A stretch of DNA of 64,000 bases, taken from assembly GCA_013397455.1 (NCBI GenBank), contig VYZB01000530.1, forward strand, positions 370,022-434,021. Direction: 5' to 3'. The DNA comes from Crotophaga sulcirostris. Taxonomy: Eukaryota > Chordata > Aves > Cuculiformes > Crotophagidae. A program made the position numbers and the translations under genes. The notes under the pieces were generated by a model. It searched no databases and was not told the DNA's origin. It was given only the letters and a program-made list of their open reading frames with translations. Positions 10,930 to 24,575 of this stretch are shown here, piece after piece (the first letter of the stretch is position 1; the number at the start of each line of letters is the position of its first letter).

Positions 10930-11400
10930 GGAATTAAAGAAGAGTCAGACTCACCTTGACCCTTGATAAAGCAATGGAGCAAATACTGACAACCATTTCC
11001 AAACAAGAAAGACAAGGAGATGAGGAGTCATTAGCATGGGTTTATGAAGGGAAAATCTTGCCTAACCAATCTGATAACCTTATATGAAATTACTGTGTGT
11101 ATAAATGCTTGATGGGGGATCTAAAAATGACAGAACTAGACTCTTCGCAGCGGTGCCCAGTGAAAGGACAACAGATATTTGACACAAACTGAAAGACAAG
11201 AGATGCCACTTTTTTACTGTGAATGTGATCAAAACCTAGAATAGGCCCAGAGAAGTTGTGGAGTCTTTTTCATTGCAGATGTTCATCACTAGCTTGACAC
11301 AACCCTGAGTAAGCTGCTTTAGCTGACCCTGTTTTGAGGAAAAGTTTGGACTAGATAATCTCCAGAGGTTCTTGCCCTCCTCAACCATTCTGAGCTTCTG
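10930..11400 (+). mobile_element. CR1 LINE, internally deleted (RT start joined to 3' UTR)
   Basis: The 5' part (10930-11120) follows the CR1 RT N-terminal region: 'aagaagagtcagactcacc', 'aatggagcaaatac', 'agcatgggtttatgaaggga' and 'ttgcctaaccaatctgataa'. At about 11120-11137 it jumps to the 3' UTR ('cagcggtgcccagtgaaagg', 'aagttgtggagtc', 'gactagataatctccagagg') and fades in a weak tail 'ccattctgagcttctgtga'. Most of the RT and the whole C-terminus are missing, an internal deletion of roughly 1 kb by comparison with the longer copies. No open frame of note remains. Confidence 0.8.
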
Positions 11401-14400
11401 TGAATTTTGGGGCTACTCTCCAAGACGCTTTGAAGATTGGTTTTAGTTTGTTATGTTACTGCAGTTTTACTGCAAATTTACTGCATTATTTCAGTGAATT
11501 CACTCTTTTCATACTTACACTTAATTTTCCAATAATTTCTGTTCTGTGCATGGTTAACTGAAATTGTTTATTATGTTCTGAGACAAGAAGAGTTTAAGTC
11601 TTAAAACCAGATTTGCAGTGTGGGTCTGTGAGTGGTAGTTATTGACTCTGAGTTACTAATCCACTTGTTGTAAATATTACTTTTTTATTTTCTAGAGTCA
11701 CCTCTTAGAAACAGCCCTATGAATACATTACAGTGTTATTAACAGGGGAAGTGAACCCTATTGATATTAATTAGCTCCCCAAACTGAATAAAGATTCATA
11801 CTTTTCTTTACAACACTTTTCTAATTCTAGTCAAAATACATATTGTACAACTGTTTTTCCTAAGTGGGAGGTATTGGCTTTGTATGAAATGTGTCTCTAC
11901 CAATGGAGGAAAGGATGAGTACTTCATCCAAGTGCAGTATGTAAAAATGAGCCTTAAGAAAGAAACAGGTAAATAAATATATGTGTATATTCCTAAAAAT
12001 AAAAGAAAAAACAATCCCTAACTGGATGACTCACATTATCACCTTGTCTTCTGAGACACACTGTGAAAAATCTTAAGTTGTAGTACCTCTTGTTAAGAAA
12101 CATTAATAGTTTGATTTGTCTCCAGGGAAGATATGGACTGTCCAGGAAGGTCATTAGAAATTTTTGCAAAAGTCTGATAATTTGATTGTTTCCCTCTTCT
12201 TTTTTTTTTTTTCTTGTTCCACTCCATCCCCACCCCCTAGTGAAACCAAAGAATATTGCACAAATGATTTTTTTTGACCTCTTCTCTCAGATATATTTTC
12301 TAGATGGTTTTGTGTAGATAACAATAAAAATCAAACCTCAGCACCCTACTTGCATGGTATGGAGGTTGATACGAAGCATCTAGTACTTTTAATTCAGATT
12401 TTCTCCTCAGTTATTTTTCCTTAAAAGAATGCCACACGTACAAGCAATCAAGTATTTTCTTTCTTTTCTATTTAAATAGATCTTGATGCTACCTCAGAAT
12501 GGAAAAGTTCTCAGGCACCAGGAAAACCCTATCAAGCCGTCAAATGCAGTGCTAATATGGGAGCATGTCTATGCTAATATACATGAACAAGAGCTGTGAG
12601 GCAGAGTGGGCTTTGCTCTTTATTTCAAGCTGAGAAGTAAATTTTAACAGTGAAAAAAGGTTTGGGAGCTCTGAGGATCTGAGCTATTCCCACTCTGGCC
12701 TGGGGCAAGTGCAATCTAAGAGAAATGCTCCAGATAATCTGTTGGGCATGAGTATGAGAAAGGAGCAGAGGCTGTAGAGTAAAGATAAATGAAATGTTCC
12801 TTTGAATCCATTAAAGAGACTTTGTGGCATTTTCCCTTTTAACCTTCCTGATCTCCTGTACTATGTTCTCTGTGAAGCTGCAGAAAGGAATATTTCTTAA
12901 ATTTGCTTTAATAATCACTACTTAAAGTGAGCTCATCACAACAATTTTGCAAATACAGCTCTGTCATAGCTATATTCAAATTTAAAGATAAGAGGTTATT
13001 GCATTAATCCAGTCTAAGATTTTGTAGAAAAATAAATAGAGTGAAGTCATTCAAGACACTATGCTCCATATCATCTGTATTAAATACATGAATTAAATAT
13101 GTGACACCAGTGGCATTATAAGACTAAGATGAATATGTAAGCAGAAGCAGCCACGGTTGTTAAAAGTTTTACACAGTCTAAATTGCAAGGTCATTTCCAT
13201 AGTGACAAAACCAAAATTAAAAAAACCCTGAAGACTTCGTTTTTTTCATTCTATGTCTATACAACTATCAAAAATGCACTCATATATTTTTTATCTTTCC
13301 CATGCTAAAAGCAGCTCTCTAGACTTTTTTTCACAAAAGGGAAGAGAATTTGATACTTATCTAAAATGTCAAAATGATTTATATAGTAAGTTTTGTGAAA
13401 ACTTTCAGGATTTATTCATTACAAGTGCCATTTCTAAATATGCAGGTTTCATATAATGCTTGTATTTCATAAAAGATAAGTGAATAACTTGAGGAAAGCT
13501 GCTTGCACATTTTGAAGAAATCTTTCATAACACACGCTTATCTCAAAAGCAGAATATATTTAATATGTTGGTGAGCATGAATCAAAGACAGAGTTTAGCC
13601 TATAATAAGTGTTAAATCTTCATATGTTTACCTAGAAATCATTTACAAAATATTTCTATGATTTGGAAAGTTTGAATTCAATTTCCAGGTAGAGACAAAG
13701 GGATGTGAACCTTTTCCATTCTTGAAGCAAAAATGTATAGGCAGTCTGTATATGTACATTAAGCCTTAGATGAGTCTAATTAAATTGGAAACTATAGCTA
13801 TGTGTATTTAACAAATGTTTAAACCAAGTAGCAACTTACAAAACCCAAACAATAAGTCTGTGGCAAAACCAGGTAATTATCCTTCAGACACATTTCAAAG
13901 GCCCATTTCAAACTTACTTGTAGAACTAGTTCACAAATGTTTCTCTTTTCTGACAGTTGTGTCACATGTACACTTATTTTAGGCTGCCTAAAATTTCAGG
14001 TATTCGTTATATGGAAGGATTAGGTACTGAGATCTTTGTTTATTTTACTTTTCATCTGAACTAAAAAAGAGGGATAAATTCAGGTTGAAATTCTCCATAA
14101 AATTGTCTGAAAGATTGTAGCTCTAGCACTTCACTCTCTACATACATTGAAAATTCTGCCTTCAGTCAGTTAAATTAACTAAAATTTCAGAAGTACTCAG
14201 ATGTTCAGAGGTATAATCTTCTCATTTAAAAAATTCTGTCTTATTAGCTATTACCGTGGGCCTGGATGAAAATAGACACAGTGATGAAGAAGATTTATTT
14301 TTGTAATTTTGAAACTGCAACACAGTTAAATCAGGAATGAATAACAAATAATATTTGGGCTTAGGTCATCCATACAGAAAAATTAATCTACTCACTACAT

Positions 14401-15039
14401 GAGTTAGACTAGTATTTTCTAATTCCATTCTTATTCTAGATGTATTAACGATTTATATTCCATTGATGATGAAAGGAAGAATAGATCCTTGGCAAGATTT
14501 TCATTGCGAACACTATGAAGACACTTCATTCAACATTAAGCTGAATGACTTTATCTGTGGAAGATGGGAACTCAACATGGATTAGCTTACACCTCACTGC
14601 ACCACGCTTCAGTGACAGCATCATAGGCATACTATACAGAAAAAAGAGTGCTGAACTCAGAACATTCTCTGAACAAAGAACATATTGCACATTTACTATT
14701 AGAGAAAATGACAGACCAGAAAATGAATATAAAAACACCTTCTTTACCCTTTCCTGTGCTCAGGTTTCTCATGTCATATCATGTGCAGCTGTTCTTAACA
14801 TTTCTCATTTCAAGTTGAATATGACATTTGTGTAGTACTGGTATGTTAGGCATATGTCCTATCTTCTCATCTAAATTTACTAGGCATTGAATTTAGCAAA
14901 GGTATAGGAGGTAAGTCTAAGTGTTTCTATGCAGAAAGCCAGATTGAGAGCATATTTTGTAATTCAAATCCAGTGCTTTGTTGTTACCATAGTTTTAGAA
15001 ATAATCATCATTTACCATTTTTTGTTTCTCCCTAAACTT
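11401..15039. other. AT-rich unique sequence, no gene seen
   Basis: About 3.6 kb with no recognisable gene. It contains a pyrimidine-rich run at about 12188-12240. A 96-codon plus frame at 14545-14835 and its antisense frame show no domain and no convincing splice context. Confidence 0.5.
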
Positions 15040-16580
15040 CACAGAATCATGGAAGGACCTGAGTTGGAAGGGACCCACAAGGATCATTGAGTCCAACTCC
15101 TATCCCTGCATAGGACAACCCTAGTATGCACACAATGTGTCTGAGAGTGTTGTCCAAATGCTTCTTGAATATTGTCAGGCTTGGAGCCATGACTACTTCC
15201 CTGGGGAGCTGTTCCAGTGCTCTACCACCATCTGAGTGAAGAATGATTTCCTAATATCCAACCTAAACCTCCTCTGACACATCTTCCTGTCATTCCCTCG
15301 AATCTTATCATTGCTCACCAGAGAAAAGAGATCAGCAGCTCCTCCTTATCCTTCCCTTGTGAGGAAGCAGTAAACTGTTATGAGGTCCCCTCTCAGTCTC
15401 CTCTTCTTAAGGATGAACAGACCAAGTGACTTTAGCCACTCCTCATATGACTTCCCCTCTAGACCCTTCACCAGCTTTGAGGCCTCCTCAGGACACTCTG
15501 CAGTAACTTGATATCCTTTTTATACTGCAGTGCCCAAAACTGCACACAATACTTGAGGTGGGGTCACACCATTGCAGAGTAGAGTGGGACAATCACCTCT
15601 CTTGACCAGCTAGCAACGTAGTGCTTGAAGCACCCCAGGACACGGTTGGCCCTCTTGGCTGCCAAAGCACATTGTTGGCTCATGTTCAACTTGCTGTCAA
15701 CCACAACCCCTAGATCCCTTTCCACAGGGCTGCTCTCCAGCCTCTCACTCCCCATTCTGTACGTGTATCCAGGGTTGCTGTGTCCCAGGTGCAAAATCTG
15801 ACACTTGCCCTTGTTAAATTTCATGTGATTGAGAACTGCCCAGCTCTCCAGTTTGTGTAGATTCCTCTGCAGTGTCTCTTTACCCTCAAGAGTTTCAACA
15901 GCTCCCCGCAGTTCTGTGTCATTAGTGTATTTGGTTAGTAAAACTTTGAGTCCTGCATCCAGGTCATCTATGAAGATATTAAAAAGTACTGATCCTAAGA
16001 TGGATTCCTATGGGACCCTGTTATTAACTGGTTGCCAGCCCGATGTAACCCTTTGAGCCCGACCCATCAGCCAATTTTTCACCTACTGCATTATGTGTTT
16101 ATCCAGCTGTATGCTGGACATTTTGTTTAGAAGGAGAGACAGTATCAAAAGCCTTGCTGAAGTCCAGAAAGATTACGTCAACTGGTTTTCCTTGATCAAC
16201 TAGGTGGGTAACCTTCTCATAGAAGGAAATTAAGTTTGCTAGGCAAGACCTCCCCTTTATAAACACGTGCTGGCTGGGACCAATGACTGTATTGTCTTTC
16301 AGGTGTTTTTCAGTAGCTCCCAGAAAAATCTTCTCCATATCTTACCAGGCATTGAAGTGAGACAGACAGGCTAGTAGTTACTGGGGTCATCCCTGCTGCC
16401 TTTCTCGAAGACTTGGACAACATATTCTGGCTTCCAGTCAACTGGTACCTCTCCAGATTCCCAAGAGCATGGAAAACATCACTGAGAGAGGTCTCACTAT
16501 GACATCAGCCAGCTCTTTACTTACCCTAGGATGAATGCCATCAGACCTCATCGTCTTACAGGGATCCAACTTAATTTGAC
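15040..16580 (-). mobile_element. CR1 LINE, 5'-truncated, second subfamily, decayed RT
   Basis: The plus strand starts with the reverse-complement tail 'cacagaatcatgg' and 'gagttggaagggacccacaa', then 'tccaactcctatccctgca'. This 3' end differs from the one at 8714 and marks another CR1 subfamily. On minus, RT pieces are legible: SQHVFIKGRSCLANLISFYEKV, motif A VIFLDFSKAFDTV, FNIFIDDLDAG, then the C-terminal run MKFNKGKCQILHLGHSNPG and LESSPVERDLGVVVDSKLNM. The catalytic FADDT box reads YTNDT near 15925: the first Asp is Asn and the Ala is Thr. The upstream part reaches the pre-RT linker ('tgccatcagacctcatcg') near 16580 and the endonuclease is absent. The motif A frame runs out into stops beyond SPSKQ, so it is a dead copy. 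Confidence 0.92.
15564..15824 (-). pseudogene. CR1 ORF2 post-RT fragment
   Basis: An 86-codon frame carries MKFNKGKCQILHLG, SSPVERDLGVVVDSKLNMSQ, then ALAAKRANRVLGCFKHYVAS and SREVIVPLYSAMV, the thumb and post-thumb part of CR1 ORF2. It is part of the element at 15040-16580 and directly follows the mutated YTNDT catalytic box. Confidence 0.88.
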
Positions 16581-19500
16581 ATTGGAAAATCTCAGTTCCG
16601 TGCTCTAAGAGACAAAGTGAGTAAAATTTAGGAGGTTTACAGGGTTCAAATTCACTATGTCATAATAGAGCTTTTGAACACCATTTCCTCTGAACAACTG
16701 CTTAAGTAAATTGAATTTATGGTTATTGGTATTCAGTTAAGACAATTTGGAAAGATCATATTCTTCCGGACCTAAAATATGACTAAACATATATCTTCAT
16801 AACTTGTTTTTTTAATCATCAAAATCTTTTTAACTGCTACCTAGAGTTCATGGTATGATTAGTTAGCCTGTTTCCTTGTCAAAATTTCACATATTCTGCT
16901 GACTTTCAGAGGTTGGTCCTGCACTTTCTTGTTTAATTCAGCTACTTCACATTTATTCCTACAGGCAGACTCCTTTTCTGATTCCTTGTATGGAGCCTGT
17001 AGAGATTTTTTTAAAGAAAAAAATATGCTTACTTAACCTTAGGAGCTGTCTTGAGAGGTTTAACTCTATCCTCCCCATCTTAATTCTTGTTTTCTTTTCT
17101 CTTGAGCTCTACTGACCTAATAATCTGGTGGATTAGCAGAAGAAAATTGTGGCTAAAATACATGACCTCAGTTAATCTGTGCAGATGGCGTAAGTATTGT
17201 GCACAGTTTTCAGGAGCTGAGTCAAATCAGAGTTCAGGTTCACAAGTCTGAATACAGAAAATATTCATGCGTGAAAGATCAGAGTTCTAAAGCTAAATTA
17301 CATTTCCCCCCACACTTGTCATTCTGTATCAAAGCTTACAAGGCAGAGGATCCTTTCATCCAATAAGACGTTCTGAGATGTTCTTAATGTGAAAGAACTG
17401 CTTTTGAATCATTTACATATTCTTCATACTGAAAGTAGTATTTTCAGTAGCTAGTTAGTAAATGGTAAGATTTTGTGAGAAAGAGATCCTAATTCTTCCC
17501 AAAAGTCATTTCAGTTTTCCCTGTGCTTAGAAGAATATGGACAGTAACCACTGGAAAATAGATTATCTAATTTGTCTGCAAAGAGACAAAATGGCCAAAA
17601 GAAGTGTCATACAATTTAGAGAGAGAAAGCTGGGGTGAGAGAAAGTGTATTTCTCTTGCAAAATCCAGGCTGAGAAACAACCTATGAACATGGGAAACAA
17701 ATAACGCTTTAGAGCATTTTCATAATCTCTGAATTCAGGAAATTATGGAACACACACTCTTAAACTGAGAACAATGTAAGTTGCTCATCCATAGACTTTA
17801 TCCTAATTTCTAGTAGTAATTCAGAATTGCTTTATGACTTCAAACTTCTTGGTGCAGGGCAATTAAGTAGCTTTCTGCTATACCATTATGTGACAATTGT
17901 TCCTTTAAGCAAGTGGCACCATCTCCTGTTTTTTCTCTTAAATCCATTTTGCTTCTCATCTGTTTTGATGAGAAATTTCTTCCTGAAAATAGGAAGACTC
18001 GCAGTATTTTAAGGTTCATAGTATTTTAACATATTTGTTTAAAAGTTAATTTTTTAATGTTCCTTTAGAAGGAAGGTTAGATAAGACTCTGGTGACTCAG
18101 TTATTTAGTGTCTCTGCCACTAAGAATTTATGGAGCTGGGAGACATCAAAAATAGCCAGTTGGTTCTGAAAAGGTGTGTAGGTTGAGCTTATAACTTCAT
18201 GAAAGAGTTGTACAGGAGCAATTGCTAAATGGAGTAGAAAGATTCAAAATGAACAAGTAAATGATTCAAAGAGAAGGTCAGATGTGACTGGCATATGTTT
18301 CATCTAGCTGAATTTATAAATTTCTTCCATTTTTGCCTACTGTGATTACAAATTTTATCACTGTGACTTGACATCACAGGGAAGCATGTAAAGAAGTGGC
18401 AATTGTATTTCCTTAATCTAAAAGAAAATAAAAACAAATTAAATAAAACTAAAAAGAATGTAGTAAGACTCAGGGTCAGAAAGCTCCTGATGCGTATACA
18501 TAGTTATATTTTACATAGCTGTATATTTCCTGAGAAAAGTAAAACCTTATTTATGTAATATGCCTTATGTTTCAAATAAACCATAAAATGTTATCAGAAA
18601 GCCAAAGTAGTATTTTCACAAAGCCATTCCAAGAAGAAGAATTCAATATACTACCTGAGATAAAGTCTTCAGCCTTGATTCTTCTACTTTTGTAAGCAGT
18701 AATATTTTCTCCTTGTGCAATTCTACTGGTTAAATTAATTTGATTATTCCTTTCCTTGCAGCTGTACACCATGAGAGAAAAATTATTACCTTGCTGAGTG
18801 GTGCATAGGAATATAATAACAGTAGTCATTTATGTATTTGGAGCTTTACAAAGTGAAAGACCACTGAAGAAGTTTGTTGTCATGTTTCAGATGAAGCTGA
18901 GATATTTAGATTCTAATTTTATAAACTGGAAGTATTATTTAGTTAATAAACATAATTTTGTTGACTCCTAGTATAGGTATAAAATGTATGTCTCTGCACC
19001 AATATATTTGTTCCAGTTCTACTAAAAACGCATAGTGAGTTTGCTAGAATAGCCTATACACCTCTATCAGTGCTCTTATGCTTAAAATGTAGATGGTACT
19101 GGAGCAAAGCAGTGCTCTTGAATAAAATGTCAAGAATCACTGGAGAGAAGAAGATGCCTTTGAAAATCTATAGGAAAAGGCTGTGCCTGCTTATGTTTGA
19201 ACACTTAAGCCAAAAGTCTGTCCCTGAAGAGGTCTTCAAAGGCATTTATGTCTCCTTGTTATTCATGGAATTAAAGATGATCTGTTCAATAGTATCCTAA
19301 AATTTAGCCCTAAGCTATATTCCTAAGTTAAATCTCCTAGTTTAAAGTCTGAACACTGATTGGGTGTTATCAATTAACCTATACATGCTACTACAAACTG
19401 AAACCATTAGATGAAAAACAGGAGTGTGCCTTTTCTTCTTTGTACTATTACTTTTGTCATAACAAGACTCCTCCTGTTTCCTTTCCAGTTTTTTAGTTAA

Positions 19501-22500
19501 TTGTGTACTGAGGATGTGTACTTGCAGGGCTTTATCAGTATTAAATATAGTTCTTCAAGTAAATTTATTTTTGGTGTATAGAACAGGGTTTGTACCTGCC
19601 ATTCCCATTTATGTTATAGCTGGAATAGAAGGATGCTTCACTTTTAGCTCAACTCGTCCCATATGTATTATTGTTCATTCCACCAGCTACGAGGTAAAAA
19701 TATAAGCCCTCAGTCTGATACAGCTTCTGGAACTTAGTATGACTTCTCCCAATTATATCCTATAAAGAGCATTTGGTTAGAGACAATTTGTCAAGTGCAA
19801 TTCAGGCTTTTGTAGAGATAACAAGTCTTTTCTTATAATTCTTTAAGTATTAGTTGACAAAAAGGAATATACATATGTAGCCAAAAAACCAAACTGCATT
19901 GCCAAGGCACTCAGCAACAATATCCTGCATAATTGTGTTCATTTAATCTCTTTGGCTTCTAAGTCATACACATCTCAAAATGTTTCAAATTATTTCATAT
20001 TAGCTCAAAACATTAGATAGTTTAGTCAGTTTATTAAATATCATAGCTCTGTGCCTTTCTTACACCAATGCAGAACAGATTTGTCATTTACTTCTGTTTG
20101 GAAAGTAACTAGGATAATCAAGCTTAAAGCAACACCTTTTGATATCCTCTACCGCATACCTTCAGGAACTCCAATTTCCTAAGCTATTTTCTCTCTCAGA
20201 GACAAAGTTGCAGAAGGCAAACATGTCCCCAGGAATTAAGGAAAAAGTTACTCAATTGTCTGAAAAATCTACATCAAATAATGTGCTGAACTCCACACAA
20301 TTTGTGAAGAAACAGCTTCTTACCTTGAAGCAGGAATAAATATGCCTTAAAGAGAAATCTAACTCTTCTCATTTTATTTCAAGACTCTGAGGAAAAGTTT
20401 CAGAGCAGAGCAAAACAAGCAGTCCTAGAGGCATGAATTGAGGTCTTCTCATCAGTGTCAGTTCTAGAGGGTCATTGGTAGACTACCACCACAGTAGGCA
20501 AGAGCAATTATCCTGTCAGCTCACCCTTCTGTGGCTGACCCAATGGATCAGAAGACATTAGAAGACGTTAAAGATTCAGGCACAAGAAGCGATTAAAGCC
20601 ACCTTGCCTATGGTAGCATATTTTTCCAGTTCAGTCAATGATAAATTTATCCCCTGAAATATAAGTTGTCATATCCTTTTATAGTAGAAGATTAAAAACT
20701 AATTTCTGACTTACTTTTTATATATGATCTGCTATTTTTTCTATACAAACTGTTTATCTTCTTATTTGTTATAGTGTTAAATTAAGTATACCTTGTGCTT
20801 AGGTTAGTTTTTGTCTGGGGGCCTGACTCTTCTTTTCAGTCACGTTGCCAATCTACATCTGAACCCCTTCTGTAGTGAGCAAGCTGCTACCTTTTGGCCC
20901 AAGTTTAGTTTCCAAACAAGGTAGGCTATAATCAATGTAACCCTCTGCAACAATCTCTGAGGTTACAAAAGCTGAATCCTAGCAGCAGTGCTCACAGCCA
21001 GAACAAGACTTCATGCTTTAAAGGGAAGACTGAGTCCTTCTGTTTGACCTCTTCTTAGTGCCATGTGTTTCCCACTCCCACGTTAGCTCTTTCTTCTTGG
21101 GAAGAAACAGGAGGGAAAATCGACTGAAGAACTTAATCATAGGATAAACTGTACCATTACATAACACAGCTACCAGGAGGTGTTTTCAGCATTATATTGC
21201 ATTCTGGTCAAGTAAGTGATTCCTAAGAAAAAACTCAGGAAAGGAGAGAAAAAAAAAGAAAAAAAAAGAAAAAAACCAGCTCTATCTGCCCTTTCTGATG
21301 GCAAGATTAATTCAGAAATCAAATTCTAGATAAGTACTGGTAAAATGATCATTTGAAATACAGTATAACCTTTCTCATTTCATTAGTCTACTTGTTGCGT
21401 AATCCACAGTGGAAAATGCCAGTCACTTTCTGCCTCTTAATATATATTAAATATTGGTGGTTTATTGACAGCTCAAATCATTAAACTATTCTTTTTAAAA
21501 AAGTGCATTACAGTGTGTATCATATTATTAAATATAAAAATAGTAGAAATTTAATTGTCAAAATAAATGAACAATCATACTTTCATGAGTTTTCCTTGGT
21601 ATTTCAAATGCTTTTGTTTGTTTGCTTATTCAACAAACTTCAATATTTTACAGTCTTCCAGATACTAGTTTTCATGACTTAAAAAAAGATACTATAATTA
21701 TTGCTATAATCAGTGTACTATTTAACAAACTACAAAATCTAGCATATGTTATTGCTTATGCTGTCATTTGAGTAAGATTCCAGGTATGTAGGAAAATTAG
21801 GCAGTTAGAATCTGATCTAGAAATCTCAAGCAGTTCTTACTGAGGTGAGCTCTTTTGCTGATGCTATGAGTAATCCTCAGATTTGTCAATAGTATCCAAA
21901 GATCACTGGAGGAACAGGAGACCTGTCAAAAGGGAAACATTTATACAGTATTTTGTAATACAGCACGAGAAGTGCATGATAGTTCTGTTGTTCAGCACTA
22001 ACAAAGCACTGTTAATTAGCAAACTGCACAGTAAATCACTCTCACAACCTCGTAGTGATTTCTTCCTGACCACTCAATTGAAATGAGAGAGGACTTCAAT
22101 CCTCAGATTCATATACACACTGACTTTGCAATATGCCTGTGTACAGATGTCACCTCCACGCTTGCAAACAGGTACTTGCAGTATTTCTCTCAAAAAGAAG
22201 ACACCAGCTTCCAGAATAGCTACAATATCGAGCTTTCTCTTTCAATCCATGAGGACGAACCTACTTCAAGTCAGACGAAGGTTTGCTAAGTAATTTGTCC
22301 TATTCTTAGCTGCTGCTGAGGGAGGAGTACAGAACAGTTAAAGCACAAGTCACTGTTATTTCCTTGTTAACTCCAGAGATTTCTTCCTTAAGGATTTCTT
22401 AAAACAGAGCTGTTAAATTCTTGTTGAATATAATTTGATGGATTTTTTTTTTCTTGTGTTTTCCTCAAGTAGTCGTTTTACTGTTTTACACAGGAGTTTT

Positions 22501-22744
22501 TTTCATCTTGTTTTTCATTTAGGTTTTTTTGCCAATAATGTTAGTTTCATTCATTTTCTGGTACCTTTTTGTTTCTTAGAAGGTCTCATTCTCCAGTCCC
22601 GGAAGCTTATCATACTTTCTTCTGTTGTATCTTTGAAATATCTGAGGAAAAATTACAGCAGAAAATACTTGTATTTGTAATTGAAAGTACTGTGGCAGGT
22701 CATGTAATGGGATATCTATTTTTTAGTTGAAATACATCATTGGA
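16581..22744. other. AT-rich unique sequence, no gene seen
   Basis: About 6.2 kb without a recognisable gene or named repeat. Open frames stay below 90 codons. An A-rich run lies at about 21249-21276 (a8ga8ga-type), a simple repeat. Confidence 0.5.
21249..21276. repeat. A-rich simple repeat
   Basis: Runs of seven to eight A separated by single G residues. No retrotransposed gene or LINE 3' end was recognised immediately 5' of it, so it is treated as low-complexity sequence. Confidence 0.6.
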
Positions 22745-23205
22745 AATATACAGTGTCCTGTTTTGGCCTCCAGTAGAAAACAGATCCTCATAAACTGGAG
22801 CGCATTCAGCACAGAACAGCCATGATGGTCAGAGCCTAAAAAGAGAATATGAGAGTCCTGGGCAGTGTGGAGAGGACTTGTATTTGGGCCTACCTAACAG
22901 CAGCCCTGATAACTAAAAAGGTTGTAAAGCAGATGGAGTGAGGCATGGTGAGAAGACAAAAGAAAAAGAAATAGACTAAAACAAGAAAGCTTCCATATGG
23001 GTAGAGGGAAAACATTTTCACTGTGAAGATAGCAAAATATTGGAAAAGGTTTTCCAGAGAGGCTGTGCAGTCTCTGTCCTTGGAGGTTTTCAAAATCTTA
23101 CTGGATAAAGCCCTGAGCAACTATGCCTGACCCTGCTTTGGGAAGGAGGTTGGACTAAAGACCTCCCACAGTGCCTTCTAACCTGAATTATTTTACAGCT
23201 CAATG
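22745..23205 (+). mobile_element. CR1 LINE 3' fragment, old copy
   Basis: The order matches the CR1 C-terminus and 3' UTR on plus: 'cagtgtcctgttttggcctc', 'aaactggagcgcattcagca', 'aggttgtaaagcagatggag', 'ttttcactgtgaagatagc', 'gagaggctgtgcagtctctg', 'ggttggactaaagacctccc'. The tail octamers are no longer clear. Many substitutions and stops make it one of the older copies in the window. Confidence 0.8.
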
Positions 23206-24309
23206 AATTACAAGGGATATTAAGTACAGGACAATTCTAATTTGGAGGGAGATATTATTTATCATATGTTAAGTATGTTTTTTTTCCTTTATTGTGATAT
23301 ATTCCCACAGGGAAGATTTAACCATATTTGTTTTAAGAGCACTGCCAGGTCATTTTATTAGTTATCGTTAACTTCTCTGAAAAGGAAGAATAGTAGCTAA
23401 CATTTAGACTTATTTGGCAATAATAATTTGCAACCAGATGGCTCGTACACACTATCTTTTTGATGAGGAAAGTGGTGTTTGACATCCCAAGACAACAAGA
23501 ACTGGAATGAGCTCTCTATACATGATGTCATAATATAACCCCGATATCTTCACTTACAGCTGTTCTTAAAATGTGTTCTACCATAAAGCCTATTAATTGG
23601 TTGTGCCAGATTGTGTTTAGGTCAAGAGAGATATTTATTTGTTTCTACTAGTTTTAACTGCTTTGTAACCTCTTCTTATATTTACTGTTTTCCATGACTC
23701 TGGTAAGGCTAAGATATTGGGAAAAATTAGGAAAAGAACGTGAAGAATTTGAAATTTCTGTAGGATACAGGAGTTATGACATTTATGTCCACTATTACTA
23801 TGTTCACATATACCACATTTAAGAAAAATATGTCCAAGAGGCTGATCAAACTGATTAGGAGAGCTTTAAAACAAGAGTGGTGGGGCAAGGGAGGTGGTAA
23901 CTCTCAAGTGAGGAAGTAGTGAAACAAGTTTGAGTGCAAAAGGACCAGAACTATGTGAGCATGAAAAGGCTCATAATCTACAAAATGGGGAAAAGGTGGG
24001 CCTGCCCCAGGTACATGCACACAAAGAAAGAAGTGCTAAGAGTATAGCATAGAGTTCACATTATTTTCAAAGGAAATGAGCATGACCAGATGCTTCTCTG
24101 AAGTGCCTTTGCACTGATACACACAACATGGGAAAAACACAAGAAGAACTACATGCATATATGCAAGTGCAGGACAGATGCAGTTGGGATCACAGGGATG
24201 CAGTGGGACAGCTGACACAACTGGAGTGCTGCAATGGAAGGATATAGGCATGGAGCTGGATATGGGTATAGAGGGAGGTGTTCTGCTGGATATGATACAA
24301 ACAAAACCC
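23206..24309. other. Unique sequence, no gene seen
   Basis: About 1.1 kb between two CR1 pieces, with no coding or RNA signature. The minus open frames from 24036 onward mainly overlap the next CR1 fragment in antisense. Confidence 0.45.
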
Positions 24310-24575
24310 AACTTGTCAGGAATGTAAACATTTGGGGGAAGCTTTGGCTGTAGTGACCAGTGATGGCAGAGCTCAGGATCTTGAGAGAAATGAACAAGAC
24401 AAACAATAAAATCATAATTCTGGACATCAAGGAGGCAGACTTTGCCTTGTTCAGGGGTTTTCTTGCAGGAATACATGGGAGATGGTCTGGGAGACAAGAG
24501 GGGTCCAGGAAAGCTGATTGATTTTCAAATATCTCTTCCTTCAAGTCCAAGAATTATCCATCCCAATAAGCCACT
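24310..24575 (+). mobile_element. CR1 LINE fragment, endonuclease-RT linker
   Basis: On plus the fragment follows the CR1 linker between endonuclease and RT: 'gggggaagctttggctgtag' then 'tgaccagtgatggcagagct', giving a decayed form of the GSFGCSDHEMVEFKIL region. It continues with 'tctggacatcaaggaggcag', 'actttgccttgttcaggggt' and 'caagaggggtccaggaaagc'. It is truncated at both ends. The overlapping minus open frames (24036-24550) are antisense shadows. Confidence 0.7.

Noticed and set aside
24036..24550. 153- and 133-codon minus-strand frames
   Set aside because: They largely overlap a plus-strand CR1 linker fragment in antisense and have no domain of their own.
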